From positions 1 to 40,165 of the IMG/VR virus record IMGVR_UViG_3300032236_001221: a stretch of 40,165 nucleotides of DNA; one strand, given 5' to 3'. Positions 20,650-29,012 of the stretch are shown one piece after another. Each line of letters opens with the position of its first letter. Positions within the stretch are counted from its first letter, which is position 1. A program made the translations under genes and the position numbers. The DNA is from a virus. The notes under the pieces were generated by a model. The model made no database searches and was not told the DNA's origin. It saw only the letters and a list, made by a program, of their open reading frames with translations.

Positions 20650-22326
20650 TCATTTACCGCTCTGCACGTAGTCAATCTCAATCTTCTTTATAGTCATGTT
20701 TGCATTGCCATTATTCGAGATTTGGATTCCGAGAGCATAGGTGTCCTTACATGCAGGGTTCCAGTCTATACGCTCCAGAGAACCTTGCAGTAGGGTTGAG
20801 TCGGTTCCTGCGGTGTAGCTGTAGCTAAACGTACCGTTTGTAAGTGCATTTCCGTCCGACCCTATGAGACTTAGGCTTACGCCGCTATTAGCCACCGTAG
20901 GTTCAGTATATATTCGCACCTGTTTCACCGTTATCTTTTTACCAAACAGTTGAGTCTGGGTCTCATACGTACCTCCTTGTACGTTTGAGGTAGTGTCTCC
21001 ACTGATAGTAAGCTGCTGAAGTGCCAGAACTGAACTTACATTGCCCCCCGCTCCACTGGTTAATTCCAGTGTTGATAAATAGTGCTTGCCGTATGACGCT
21101 GACATCACACTGCTGGCAGTGGTATTTGTAACTCTAGAGGTTCCAGAAATGACGGTATTGAACGGAACTTGATACATGAACCCCGCCGTTCCATTGGCGG
21201 CAAAGATACGCGTTATTCGATAAAGTCCAGGTGGATTGTCCTGGTCGAGTGCGCCAAAGTAGTACACCGAAGCACAGAGACGGTTAAACGAGTCTAGTTC
21301 GGAACACGCCCAGGTAATGAAGTTTCCATTGACTGCAACTGCGTTAGGTAGGGGTGGTTTGTTGTTCGGTAACGTCAAAAGCTTGTTTATCCCATCACTC
21401 AGTGCGGTGCCAAAAGTGTCGTTTGTAAAGAATATATTGGCATTAAGATATGCCTTTATGGCTGACACAGGAGAGTTCCCCATTGAGTTGGCTGCCGTTA
21501 TCGTCTTATCGACTCCATTCCAACTATTTACCTCCCCCTCTCCTACGTTTGAGGTGATTAAATTGTCGTTTACATCTGCTATACGCTCGTACCCGATACT
21601 TGAGGCAGCCATCATAAGATAGTTACCGTCCATAGATACGGACATGTCGTGTACTCGCTTGTCTGGTGGAAGAGGCGGGTCAAGTTCACTGTATAGATTC
21701 CCCAGCCCAGTACCAATAACACTTGATGTAACGGTGCCAGTGGAGTCTATTGCACCGACAGTATTCCCGTTACCAAAATAGAGTTTGCCTACAAACTTCT
21801 TAAGAGGACGATATGTATTCGCTATGTAGCCAGCACTTCCTACCTTTGCGTCTCCACTACCGTCGAACTGCACCGAGTTTACTTGTGTATCAGAACCAAT
21901 GTAAAGCCCAAGCGTAGACGCCGTAGGCAACCCATACGTTTCCATTGAAGCACCGTACTTAAATGTTGGACTGTTGTTTGTTATTTTACCTATCACACTG
22001 GCGTTGTTCAGGTTTATGTTCGTCTCTGAAGCAGGCTGTATTTTATAGAGATTCCCTGTGTTGCCGACCGCGTACAAATAGTTAATTGAGTCGGTCTCAA
22101 ACCGCAACTTTCCTGCCAGTATAAGGTCGGTTGTATTACCCGTAACATTCTGTACTCCTGGAAGCCATGTAAGGTTTCCTGGTTTGGTAAAAGGGTCGTA
22201 CCCCCACGACTGTGAGAACTTCGCCATCCCCGAGTTGAGGTCGCCGTTTACGACACGGGTAAGCCTCCCCCCGAAGTTATCTATCACCTTAGTCTGTACT
22301 GCATTTGGTTGTTGTTGTGGTGGCAT
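20650..22326 (-). CDS. Beta-rich tail/stabilisation protein
   Basis: 558 residues, short N-terminal linker then repeated beta blades (L-Y-A-V-G-N-T-G-N-L-Y-K-I, L-Y-F-G-N-G-N-T-V-G-A-I-D), suggesting a beta-propeller. A jelly-roll-like C-terminal domain follows. The N-terminal V-I-D-N-F-G-G-R-L-T motif is common in tail-nozzle or DNA-stabilisation proteins of podoviruses. Position among tail genes agrees. Exact role unproven. Confidence 0.6.
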   Translation of the reverse strand: MPPQQQPNAVQTKVIDNFGGRLTRVVNGDLNSGMAKFSQSWGYDPFTKPGNLTWLPGVQNVTGNTTDLILAGKLRFETDSINYLYAVGNTGNLYKIQPASETNINLNNASVIGKITNNSPTFKYGASMETYGLPTASTLGLYIGSDTQVNSVQFDGSGDAKVGSAGYIANTYRPLKKFVGKLYFGNGNTVGAIDSTGTVTSSVIGTGLGNLYSELDPPLPPDKRVHDMSVSMDGNYLMMAASSIGYERIADVNDNLITSNVGEGEVNSWNGVDKTITAANSMGNSPVSAIKAYLNANIFFTNDTFGTALSDGINKLLTLPNNKPPLPNAVAVNGNFITWACSELDSFNRLCASVYYFGALDQDNPPGLYRITRIFAANGTAGFMYQVPFNTVISGTSRVTNTTASSVMSASYGKHYLSTLELTSGAGGNVSSVLALQQLTISGDTTSNVQGGTYETQTQLFGKKITVKQVRIYTEPTVANSGVSLSLIGSDGNALTNGTFSYSYTAGTDSTLLQGSLERIDWNPACKDTYALGIQISNNGNANMTIKKIEIDYVQSGK

Positions 22327-22327
22327 A

Positions 22328-22993
22328 TTATGTTCCTACGCCCATTAAAGCCTTCCATGGTAGTACGGTTGCCCCACCTGATGTAAACGGGACAATCGAG
22401 GCAATGACTCCACGTGCATTTGCACCCATCCCAGCAAAAGCAAGACTCTGTGAACCCGTTGAGACAGTGGCGTTGCTGTCACCCGTAGCAAATCCTGAAC
22501 CGCTCGATTGACGGATGGTGGTACCACCACCTGCTGTCGGGGTGGCTGAGTCCCCAATAGCCCCCATAACAAGCCAGCAGTTAGACGCTACGACGGTGGT
22601 AGGGAGTGTAAATGTTCCAGCAGACAGTTGTGAATTATTCCCCGTCGCGTTTGAGTCCATCTGCCCTGATTGAGCTGCACCCGTAAATGATTCTGACGTT
22701 CCAGCTTGGTTGTCAGATGCACTCGATGTCACCACCACGTTATTCGCTCCAGTTGCCGGATTGACTAGGTACCACATTGAGACAGCTGAGATAATTGCGG
22801 GCGTGCCTGCTATCGAGTTAATCTTCGTCATAGCAACGCCGTTGTACGTCACCCCCGTAGTGTGGTCTAATCCTGTTGCGTTATAAGAACTAACAACAAG
22901 TATTAGGTTAGACCCCGTACAGGTATGCGACCACGTTCGGGTAGTTCCTACTGCGAAGGATGCTATTGCGGATGAGTCGAGTGCTAGTGCCAT
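22328..22993 (-). CDS. Jelly-roll-type virion surface protein
   Basis: 221 residues, beta-rich, low in charge. It carries N-L-I-L-V-V-S-S-Y-N, V-T-Y-N-G-V-A-M-T-K-I and V-S-M-W-Y-L-V-N-P-A-T-G-A-N-N-V-V-V. I know this pattern from many phage and bacterial surface proteins without an assigned function. Probably a decoration or adhesin-like subunit. Confidence 0.6.
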   Translation of the reverse strand: MALALDSSAIASFAVGTTRTWSHTCTGSNLILVVSSYNATGLDHTTGVTYNGVAMTKINSIAGTPAIISAVSMWYLVNPATGANNVVVTSSASDNQAGTSESFTGAAQSGQMDSNATGNNSQLSAGTFTLPTTVVASNCWLVMGAIGDSATPTAGGGTTIRQSSGSGFATGDSNATVSTGSQSLAFAGMGANARGVIASIVPFTSGGATVLPWKALMGVGT

Positions 22994-22994
22994 A

Positions 22995-23396
22995 TTACGT
23001 AAACATCCGTGGGAGGTTGACTCCAGCTAAAGCAAGTACCTTGTTCTTTGCGTCTATAACCATCTGCTCTGCGCCAGTAATCCACCCGAGGGATTTAGCC
23101 GCGTTTATTGCGGTAGTAATCTCAAGCCAACGTGAGAAATTGGCATAGTCAACATCTGCTTGTGGCGTGGGTGCAGGAGCGGCTGGTGTTGGGTCAAATG
23201 CACCAATGGGTATTACTAAAACTTCATTGGCGTTTAATGCGTTTATTCTTTGCTGAACCTTATACTTTAGTGTTTCCAGTGTGCCACCCGTTATGTCGGT
23301 ATTTTCCATGAACGTATCAGTTCCATTGGAATATTGCACCATAACCATAAGAGCACCTTTTTTCATGCTTTGCGATAGGATGGTGGGACTGTACAT
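22995..23396 (-). CDS. Virion-block protein of unknown function
   Basis: 133 residues: a beta-rich N-terminal half, a Pro/Ala linker (T-P-A-A-P-A-P-T-P) and a helical C-terminal half (A-I-N-A-A-K-S-L-G-W-I-T-G). No family recognised. Late-operon location suggests a structural part. Confidence 0.6.
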   Translation of the reverse strand: MYSPTILSQSMKKGALMVMVQYSNGTDTFMENTDITGGTLETLKYKVQQRINALNANEVLVIPIGAFDPTPAAPAPTPQADVDYANFSRWLEITTAINAAKSLGWITGAEQMVIDAKNKVLALAGVNLPRMFT

Positions 23397-23405
23397 AATA
23401 ATTAG

Positions 23406-23951
23406 TTAGGGCGCGGTGTACCCGCTAACTGCCACCACAACACTAGCCTGTACCGTTGACTTTACGTCGAGAGACGTTGTGAGGTTTGCCTGACGTAGCG
23501 GTGTCGGCATTGTGGCTGAGAATCCACCACCACTAGCTGCCGCATATCCCGAATATATGACGTTGGGGCCATCCATTAAGTTCACGAAAGTACCAACTGC
23601 CGCTGCGTTTGTTGCTAGTACGTGTGTTATATAATTGCGCTGACCTCCTGCGGGTGTTCCTGTAATGGATGTTTGGCTGGTGGAAGTGATGACCGATGTT
23701 ACACCCGAAACAAAGGATGCCACCGGAGCATATGCTGTGAGTATAGTGCCAGAGACTGACGTTATGACTGTTCCCGACTGAACGAATGAGGGTGTCCCTA
23801 TGATAGATGCTCTTATCGAACCATCGGGGTTAATAGCGAGCACACTCGCTCCTCCTCCCCCGTAGACCTCGATTTGCTGGTAGTTAAGCCCACTCACTAC
23901 CTCTCCGGCTACTGACGACGCTCCTGTTCCTGGTGTTATTGGTACGCTCAT
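23406..23951 (-). CDS. Small virion surface protein, unknown
   Basis: 181 residues, Ser/Thr/Gly/Val-rich beta protein with alternating hydrophobic strands (Y-I-T-H-V-L-A-T-N, V-N-L-M-D-G-P-N-V-I-Y-S-G). Resembles decoration or receptor-type proteins in composition only. Overlaps the downstream repeat protein start by 4 bases. Confidence 0.6.
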   Translation of the reverse strand: MSVPITPGTGASSVAGEVVSGLNYQQIEVYGGGGASVLAINPDGSIRASIIGTPSFVQSGTVITSVSGTILTAYAPVASFVSGVTSVITSTSQTSITGTPAGGQRNYITHVLATNAAAVGTFVNLMDGPNVIYSGYAAASGGGFSATMPTPLRQANLTTSLDVKSTVQASVVVAVSGYTAP

Positions 23952-24178
23952 GTTGGTTTGGTTATCTTAGTCCACGATGTTCCGCTAGCCTTTGTTACTT
24001 TAGTCCACCCTGACCCGCCTGGTACATTGCTTCCCGTGGCGTAGGTGAGGGCTAGGAGGAGGCCAATAGGGTTTCCTGCAACGATATTAGACGCGGCACC
24101 TGAGGAGGTAGTAGCTTTAGTGATTTTATTCCAGCTCGTTCCAGCCGCCTTATTTATTTTATTCCAGGTAGTCGGCAT
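23948..24178 (-). CDS. Short Trp-Lys repeat protein
   Basis: 76 residues from the ATG at 24178. Both ends carry the same motif: T-W-N-K-I-N-K-A-A-G-T-S-W-N-K-I-T-K at the start and W-T-K-V-T-K-A-S-G-T-S-W-T-K-I-T-K at the end. A hydrophobic segment (I-G-L-L-L-A-L-T-Y-A) separates them. Repeats flanking a hydrophobic core suggest an elongated surface or membrane-touching peptide. No known function. Confidence 0.6.
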   Translation of the reverse strand: MPTTWNKINKAAGTSWNKITKATTSSGAASNIVAGNPIGLLLALTYATGSNVPGGSGWTKVTKASGTSWTKITKPT

Positions 24179-24179
24179 A

Positions 24180-24866
24180 TTAATATTCAAAGCCCGTTAT
24201 ACCCAGAGAATTGGGGGTTGTAGGCTGCTTTGATTGCGGGCCTAATATATTCACCGAGTCATTGAGCTTCTTTCCATACTGAGCCTCCCACTTATCTGCG
24301 ACATCGAACTTCTCAAGAGACTGGTAGTACCCTATAAGAATCTTATCCCCAAGAGCACGGTAGTCGAGAGACTGGGGATAGTTGATGGTATCTCCCGTAG
24401 TTGTGTACTCCGTGGGGGTGAGGTAGTAGTAGATTCGCACCAGAGTGTTCCCTATGGGAGTGGGGAATACCTCACCCGTGTCGCCGTGATTTGTGAACAA
24501 AGGACTGCTTTGAGGTTGGTTTAACCGTACAAAGTCCCACGAAGTGCTTCCCTGAAGATTAGCTATATCCATCTTCTCGCCCTGAACGTAGTTCTGTCCT
24601 CCTATACCCGAGTAGTCTATTTCAATACTCTTCAGAGCGAACATATCAGAAGGCCACGCAAACCTTCCTGGCTGTGCGTCAGTAGGAGTGAGGGTTGCGT
24701 ATGACTCTTGTGTTTGAGCAGCGTCCACTCCCCGTGCAATTAAGTCACGGGTAATGTCTAAGAGACCGTTATTGGCCCACGCAATACCGAGAGTATCCGT
24801 GATTCCATTAGAGTCAGTCTGAGCCTTCTGACGGGCGTATGTGATTGCGTTAAGTACGGTAGCCAT
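24180..24866 (-). CDS. Head-tail adaptor (connector) protein
   Basis: 228 residues from the ATG at 24866. Helical start (V-L-N-A-I-T-Y-A-R-Q-K-A and L-L-D-I-T-R-D-L-I-A-R-G), then Y-A-T-L-T-P and F-A-W-P-S-D-M, V-R-I-Y-Y-Y-L-T-P-T-E-Y, the profile of podovirus adaptor proteins that attach under the portal. It directly follows the capsid gene, the expected position. Confidence 0.7.
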   Translation of the reverse strand: MATVLNAITYARQKAQTDSNGITDTLGIAWANNGLLDITRDLIARGVDAAQTQESYATLTPTDAQPGRFAWPSDMFALKSIEIDYSGIGGQNYVQGEKMDIANLQGSTSWDFVRLNQPQSSPLFTNHGDTGEVFPTPIGNTLVRIYYYLTPTEYTTTGDTINYPQSLDYRALGDKILIGYYQSLEKFDVADKWEAQYGKKLNDSVNILGPQSKQPTTPNSLGITGFEY

Positions 24867-24902
24867 AGTATTGCCGCCCACTTGTTGAGCGGCAATCTAT
24901 GA

Positions 24903-26027
24903 CTACGCTGACGCGGCTGATTCGACGCGCACAATACGCTGTGCGGCGACCATATCCTCGAAGCGAGTAACACCGAGCGTCACCTTGCCACCGATAGAGG
25001 TGTAGAGGTTAAGCGGGTTATACGCATCAGGAGTGGTAACGAGAATCGGCGTTGGCTGTTGGAAGTACCCCCAACCGAACGACTGGTCACCCAAGACTGT
25101 CGTTGGGAAGACTGTAACCGTTGAGTTAAAGGCCGTCTGGTAAGCCGAACGGAGATACCGAATACCACGGAAGTCACCAAGCGCACCGGCACGGAGGTCA
25201 TCTACCGATGAGTAGCGTCCTACGTCGATGAAGGAACCTGCATTGCTGTTAGACATGAGGTCGGCTTCAACGAACGGATGGACAACGGCTACATAGTAGC
25301 GACCCTCGAACGGCTTAAGACCTGCCGCCGCGCTCGAAGCGAGGTTGCGGTATGCCTTCGTCATTTCCTGCTGGGTAGCAAGGTCGCCCGAACCAAGAGT
25401 GGAACGAGAGGTCTTACCACCTGCGTAAATGACACCGTTTGAGCCAGAGTTAGCTACCGTCTGAATGACAGTATCAACAAGGCGTGCAAGAGCGTTCTTC
25501 ACCTGCATGGTACAAGCGTCCACGACCTCGATAGCAGAGTTGTGCATGAGGAGGTCGGTAACCTGAACCATAATACCAAACTGGAACGGGCCAGAACCGT
25601 ATGAAGTAGCACCCCACGTAACTGCGGTAGGGTTGGTACCTTCGGTAATGGCCGCAACGCCGAACGATGACGACACGGGGCTAACCACGTTACCGTCACC
25701 GCCGCCGCTAATACCTCCCACTGAAGGAAGAAGCGTTCCTGAACCTGCGAACACTGAACCACCGACACCACCGCCAATGACGGAACCGCCAGAAGTAATG
25801 GAACCCACAGTAGGCCCCATGTTGACGTTCACTTTCACCGGAAGCTGGTTAGTCTGAGGGAACAGAATGCGGTCAAAGCCCTTAGGGGCATCACGTCTTA
25901 CGCCAAGTCTGGCGTACTGGAGCTGCGGTTCGAGAACCTTGATTTCGTCGTTGATGTAAGCAACGAGGAGTTCAGAGGAGTTCCCTGACGCGCCGCCCCA
26001 CCCTGAATTACGTACTGTAACGGCCAT
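24903..26027 (-). CDS. Major capsid protein, N4-gp56 family
   Basis: 374 residues. Family landmarks are an N-terminal helix with L-Q-Y-A-R-L-G, I-T-E-G-T-N-P followed by W-G-A-T-S-Y, a V-T-D-L-L-M-H segment, and Y-V-A-V-V-H-P-F-V-E-A-D-L then F-I-D-V-G-R-Y. This is the HK97-fold capsid branch of N4-type short-tailed phages. A Gly/Ser-rich insert of about 50 residues (roughly 75-125) interrupts the N-terminal part and may form a surface loop. The scaffold gene lies just upstream. Confidence 0.88.
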   Translation of the reverse strand: MAVTVRNSGWGGASGNSSELLVAYINDEIKVLEPQLQYARLGVRRDAPKGFDRILFPQTNQLPVKVNVNMGPTVGSITSGGSVIGGGVGGSVFAGSGTLLPSVGGISGGGDGNVVSPVSSSFGVAAITEGTNPTAVTWGATSYGSGPFQFGIMVQVTDLLMHNSAIEVVDACTMQVKNALARLVDTVIQTVANSGSNGVIYAGGKTSRSTLGSGDLATQQEMTKAYRNLASSAAAGLKPFEGRYYVAVVHPFVEADLMSNSNAGSFIDVGRYSSVDDLRAGALGDFRGIRYLRSAYQTAFNSTVTVFPTTVLGDQSFGWGYFQQPTPILVTTPDAYNPLNLYTSIGGKVTLGVTRFEDMVAAQRIVRVESAASA

Positions 26028-26044
26028 AGGTTAAAGCTCTTTTA

Positions 26045-26515
26045 TTAGGAGAGGGCGATGTCTCCGCGACGCTCTGCCTCAAGGAGTGCCTCGCGCCTTT
26101 CAGCTTGAGTCATTTCACCTGGAGACTTCGTTACTCCGTTGCTTGGAGGAGTAATCGGTGCCGAGCCACCTGTCTGCTGCTGGAATTGCTGGGGTGCTGG
26201 GGCTGCTTGTTGAGCAAGTTTCCCTGCCTTTCCAAGAACCACCATCGTTGCATCTTCCACGCTGTACCCACCTTTTACTTTCTCAAGTATCTCATCCTTG
26301 TGGTCTTTAGCCGCTGGATTGGTGGATACTACGTCAGCGAATCCCTGGTAGAAGTCCCGTTCACGGGTTGTTTCTGCCACTTTCGCTTCAGCGGCCTCTT
26401 GAGCGGCCTTCGCAGCGTCGCGTTCCTCAACCGTTAAACTCACCTTTTTAGAGAGCTGGTTAATACGAGCTTCACTTTCGTTAGGCTCATTGAGCACATT
26501 ATCAAGTTCTGCCAT
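26045..26515 (-). CDS. Capsid scaffolding-like protein
   Basis: 156 residues: charged coiled coil (about 15-55), an intermediate helix and a Gln/Pro-rich linker, then a basic helical C-terminus (Q-A-E-R-R-E-A-L-L-E-A-E-R-R). Composition and the position immediately before the capsid gene fit an assembly scaffold. Confidence 0.7.
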   Translation of the reverse strand: MAELDNVLNEPNESEARINQLSKKVSLTVEERDAAKAAQEAAEAKVAETTRERDFYQGFADVVSTNPAAKDHKDEILEKVKGGYSVEDATMVVLGKAGKLAQQAAPAPQQFQQQTGGSAPITPPSNGVTKSPGEMTQAERREALLEAERRGDIALS

Positions 26516-26546
26516 ATATTATTTATTTTATTTATACCTTTGCGGG

Positions 26547-26574
26547 ATGGCGAAACCCCGCCAGGATACTGCTG
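26547..26574 (-). other. Hairpin before the scaffold/capsid genes
   Basis: GC-rich inverted repeats (GCGGG/CCCGC and GGCG/CGCC on overlapping bases) lie in the 92-base gap upstream of the scaffold gene. No T tract follows on the leftward strand, so an RNA-processing or partial-termination site is more likely than a full terminator. Confidence 0.35.
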
Positions 26575-26607
26575 TTTTTAATTCACGTGAGAGTCCAGCG
26601 ACTCCTC

Positions 26608-27120
26608 TTACGCGTTTGCCGACCTCTTAAACCGCGACTCGTGAGCACGAGAGCACTCATAAGAATCACACCACACAATGAGCGTACTGGGGTTGTCGGG
26701 ATGCTCCGCAATATTTAAGTTCGCGTGGTACACCACTTCATCGGGGTCTTTAGTCTCTGCGCAATAGCTGCACCGGAGCTGCATACCACGATAATGAGGG
26801 CACAACTTGTACTGATACTGAGAGGGAGTGTTCCCATCCAATACTCCGCAGAACTCGCATATACCACCGCGCACCTGAGGAAAGCGACGGCTATACGGTT
26901 CACTTCGGGCTCCTTGTCGTTCTACGCGCATAGTTCTCGGAGCAGCGGGAGGTGTGGGTACTTGTACGTACACAATCTTCTCCACTTCTACTATCTGTGG
27001 CGCAACGGTCACAGGGGGAATAGATGACTCCGGAACATTCTGCGAGGCAACGGTTTCAGGAGCCAGTACCCGCTCCGTCGGGGGCTGCGTGTCAGCCAGG
27101 ATTTTCTTTGGTCTTGCCAT
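26608..27120 (-). CDS. Zinc-binding protein of the head module, unknown
   Basis: 170 residues. Pro/Val-rich N-terminal third, basic linker, then C-E-F-C, L-C-P-H-Y, C-S-Y-C and a final C-D-S-Y-E-C, enough Cys/His for two zinc sites. It lies between a coiled-coil gene and the scaffold gene. It may be a structural or packaging accessory protein. No family recognised. Confidence 0.65.
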   Translation of the reverse strand: MARPKKILADTQPPTERVLAPETVASQNVPESSIPPVTVAPQIVEVEKIVYVQVPTPPAAPRTMRVERQGARSEPYSRRFPQVRGGICEFCGVLDGNTPSQYQYKLCPHYRGMQLRCSYCAETKDPDEVVYHANLNIAEHPDNPSTLIVWCDSYECSRAHESRFKRSANA

Positions 27121-27463
27121 ACAATAGTTTTCTGATGTGAGTAAGTTCTTGTCTGAAAACTCCTTCCAACTTGGATAAGTCAGAATACTTTTCAGCCCAT
27201 TTAAGCTGACCCGTTAAACGGGCTAATTTCAGCGTATCTGGGTTCTCTTTCTTGGCTTCATTGAGTATTTCCTTATTCAGGGTACTCGTGAGCCCATCAA
27301 ACACTTTCTCTTTCAAGGTACTCCACTCCTTCGTCTCCTGGAGCTTCTGAATCGCTCCCAGTATAGTCATCAACTCGCCTTCTTTTTCACGGAAACTGGG
27401 TTCTCTGTCGACCTCTGGTTCCTTATCGAAGATGCTTTTGACAGCTAATAGGGAATTGTTCAT
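27092..27463 (-). CDS. Helical head-module protein, unknown
   Basis: 123 residues, charged and helical throughout (E-G-E-L-M-T-I-L-G-A-I-Q-K-L-Q-E-T-K). It overlaps the next gene by 29 bases, more than usual here. No recognised motif. Confidence 0.6.
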   Translation of the reverse strand: MNNSLLAVKSIFDKEPEVDREPSFREKEGELMTILGAIQKLQETKEWSTLKEKVFDGLTSTLNKEILNEAKKENPDTLKLARLTGQLKWAEKYSDLSKLEGVFRQELTHIRKLLYGKTKENPG

Positions 27464-27972
27464 TAGCGGAGCTGGGTGGTCGGGGCGAAGATGTCCACGT
27501 TTACGCCGCCGGTTGATACGGTGGCCGCGAGCGAGATACGAACTTGCCCCGTGGTGCTCATCATCGGAAGGCCGGTAGTAATACCGACTGCCGAAGCTGC
27601 CACGGTGGTTGCGAGCGTACTTGCCGCCGCGACTGAACCAACATAGCCCGTAGCCCCCTTAGCCGAGTTGGTGTTTGCACACGCAATCGGAATAAAGTGA
27701 GCATTTATGTTGTTTACGTTCGCTGCAACGGTGTTAGCACCGATATTGGTGTTAGACACATCGCGCCACGTCGTTCCACCATCCTCTGATGTCTGGATGG
27801 TAATGTTCGCTGCGCCCGATGAACTCCAACCCGACGCGAGCCACACTTTAGCAACAATCTGGTCAGCATCCTGGGGGATGGTGAACGGATAGGTGTAGGT
27901 CGCAGCTACGGTGTTCGTATCACGCACTGATACGATTGGTCTTGAACTAGCACTGGGTGATGCAAATGCCAT
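27463..27972 (-). CDS. Beta-rich virion protein, unknown
   Basis: 169 residues, Ala/Thr/Val-rich beta pattern with T-S-E-D-G-G-T-T-W-R-D-V, a turn found in many capsid decoration or fibre-associated domains. Structural role inferred from composition and context. Confidence 0.6.
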   Translation of the reverse strand: MAFASPSASSRPIVSVRDTNTVAATYTYPFTIPQDADQIVAKVWLASGWSSSGAANITIQTSEDGGTTWRDVSNTNIGANTVAANVNNINAHFIPIACANTNSAKGATGYVGSVAAASTLATTVAASAVGITTGLPMMSTTGQVRISLAATVSTGGVNVDIFAPTTQLR

Positions 27973-27975
27973 ATA

Positions 27976-28140
27976 TTATTCGCTAGCCTGATAAAGATTC
28001 TTCACCTGAATATCCCCTTCTACCTCTGCCGGAGTTTCCTCCACAGTTTCCACCGCCTCTACTGGTGTCTCTGCTGCAGTATCAACTGTCTCTGTAATTT
28101 CGTCCATAGTGTTTCTTTTAAATAAGTTAAATATCCCCAT
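27976..28140 (-). CDS. Small acidic repeat protein
   Basis: 54 residues. After a basic start (M-G-I-F-N-L-F-K-R-N) it is almost all Glu/Thr/Val in near repeats (T-P-V-E-A-V-E-T-V-E-E-T-P-A-E-V-E), so disordered and highly acidic. A second Met at residue 12 is an alternative start. It precedes the beta-rich virion gene by 3 bases. Confidence 0.55.
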   Translation of the reverse strand: MGIFNLFKRNTMDEITETVDTAAETPVEAVETVEETPAEVEGDIQVKNLYQASE

Positions 28141-28141
28141 G

Positions 28142-28336
28142 TTACTTTAGCCCGCCCATAAGTTTGCCCGCTGCGTTCGTGACGGCCTTCTTCTTACGAG
28201 TCGCCACTGCTGCTTTGCTCATTCTCTTCGCTGGCATCTTCATTGCCCCTTTAATATCCGGTGTTCCAAACACTTTATTTACCTTCATTTCGCCCTCAAG
28301 AGACTTTCTTGTCGGCTGTGGAATGGGGGTTCTCAT
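28142..28336 (-). CDS. Small basic protein, unknown
   Basis: 64 residues, strongly basic with K-K-K and R-K-K-K segments and a short helical end. Adjacent to another very basic small gene; both could be DNA-associated packaged peptides. No family. Confidence 0.55.
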   Translation of the reverse strand: MRTPIPQPTRKSLEGEMKVNKVFGTPDIKGAMKMPAKRMSKAAVATRKKKAVTNAAGKLMGGLK

Positions 28337-28338
28337 AT

Positions 28339-28479
28339 CTACCCCATTCGCTTTGCCTTCATGCCCGTGCCCGTGCCCTTACCTGCTTTCCGTGCCTTAC
28401 CCATACTCTTCACTCTCTTCAGTGAATCAGGAGTCTTTCCTTTCGTTTTGGTCTGATAAGCGACAATCTTTTTTTTCAT
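28339..28479 (-). CDS. Very basic Lys/Gly-rich small protein
   Basis: 46 residues with about one third Lys/Arg, a G-T-G-T-G turn and no acidic residues beyond one Asp. It starts M-K-K-K-I-V. Context (portal-capsid interval) and charge suggest nucleic-acid contact inside the head. Function unknown. Confidence 0.5.
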   Translation of the reverse strand: MKKKIVAYQTKTKGKTPDSLKRVKSMGKARKAGKGTGTGMKAKRMG

Positions 28480-28497
28480 TGTGGTTATTATTAACTG

Positions 28498-28884
28498 TTA
28501 AAACTCGCACCCAAACACACTCCCTGCCGTTACTGTGCCGAGAGAAATCAGGGAAATCGAGTTATAGAGACCGTTCTGACCATTTGCGCCCATAACACTG
28601 GTGGGACGACCGAATACACTTTGAGGTACAACGTATACCTGTGAGGTATTAGCCATAACTGTCCCATCAAAGGACGTTCCCGTGACGGGGCCAGCTCCCC
28701 ACTTGAAGTTCACCGGCTGACCAACGGTAGAAATCTGGACAACTGTGGTTCTGTCGGAAAGTCCTACTGTTGAGGAGACGGTAAACACACTAGCCCACGA
28801 CTGGTTAGCTACGAAGTTGGGGATACCTGTAAGGTAGGCGTTGTTGTTCTTGTCTACTGGAAGTTCTCGTGCGTATTGGCTCAT
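28498..28884 (-). CDS. Beta-rich head protein, unknown
   Basis: 128 residues, Ser/Thr/Val/Gly-rich with a S-L-I-S-L-G-T-V-T-A-G-S-V-F-G-C-E-F terminus. It resembles small decoration proteins in composition. Located between portal and capsid genes. Confidence 0.6.
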   Translation of the reverse strand: MSQYARELPVDKNNNAYLTGIPNFVANQSWASVFTVSSTVGLSDRTTVVQISTVGQPVNFKWGAGPVTGTSFDGTVMANTSQVYVVPQSVFGRPTSVMGANGQNGLYNSISLISLGTVTAGSVFGCEF

Positions 28885-28885
28885 A

Positions 28886-29011
28886 TTAGGAGAAGTTAGC
28901 GTGTCGAACGTGCGCCATAACCGCCTTTTTTAGCTTCTTTTGAGGCTTCGGTGTCTCCTCTCCTCTCGGAGCAGGGAACTGTTTACCTGGATTCTTCTTA
29001 GACTTTTTCAT
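28886..29011 (-). CDS. Small basic protein next to portal
   Basis: 41 residues, Lys-rich start (M-K-K-S-K-K-N-P-G-K) and end (K-K-L-K-K-A-V-M-A-H). Begins 2 bases after the portal stop. Function unknown. Confidence 0.5.
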   Translation of the reverse strand: MKKSKKNPGKQFPAPRGEETPKPQKKLKKAVMAHVRHANFS

Positions 29012-29012
29012 T

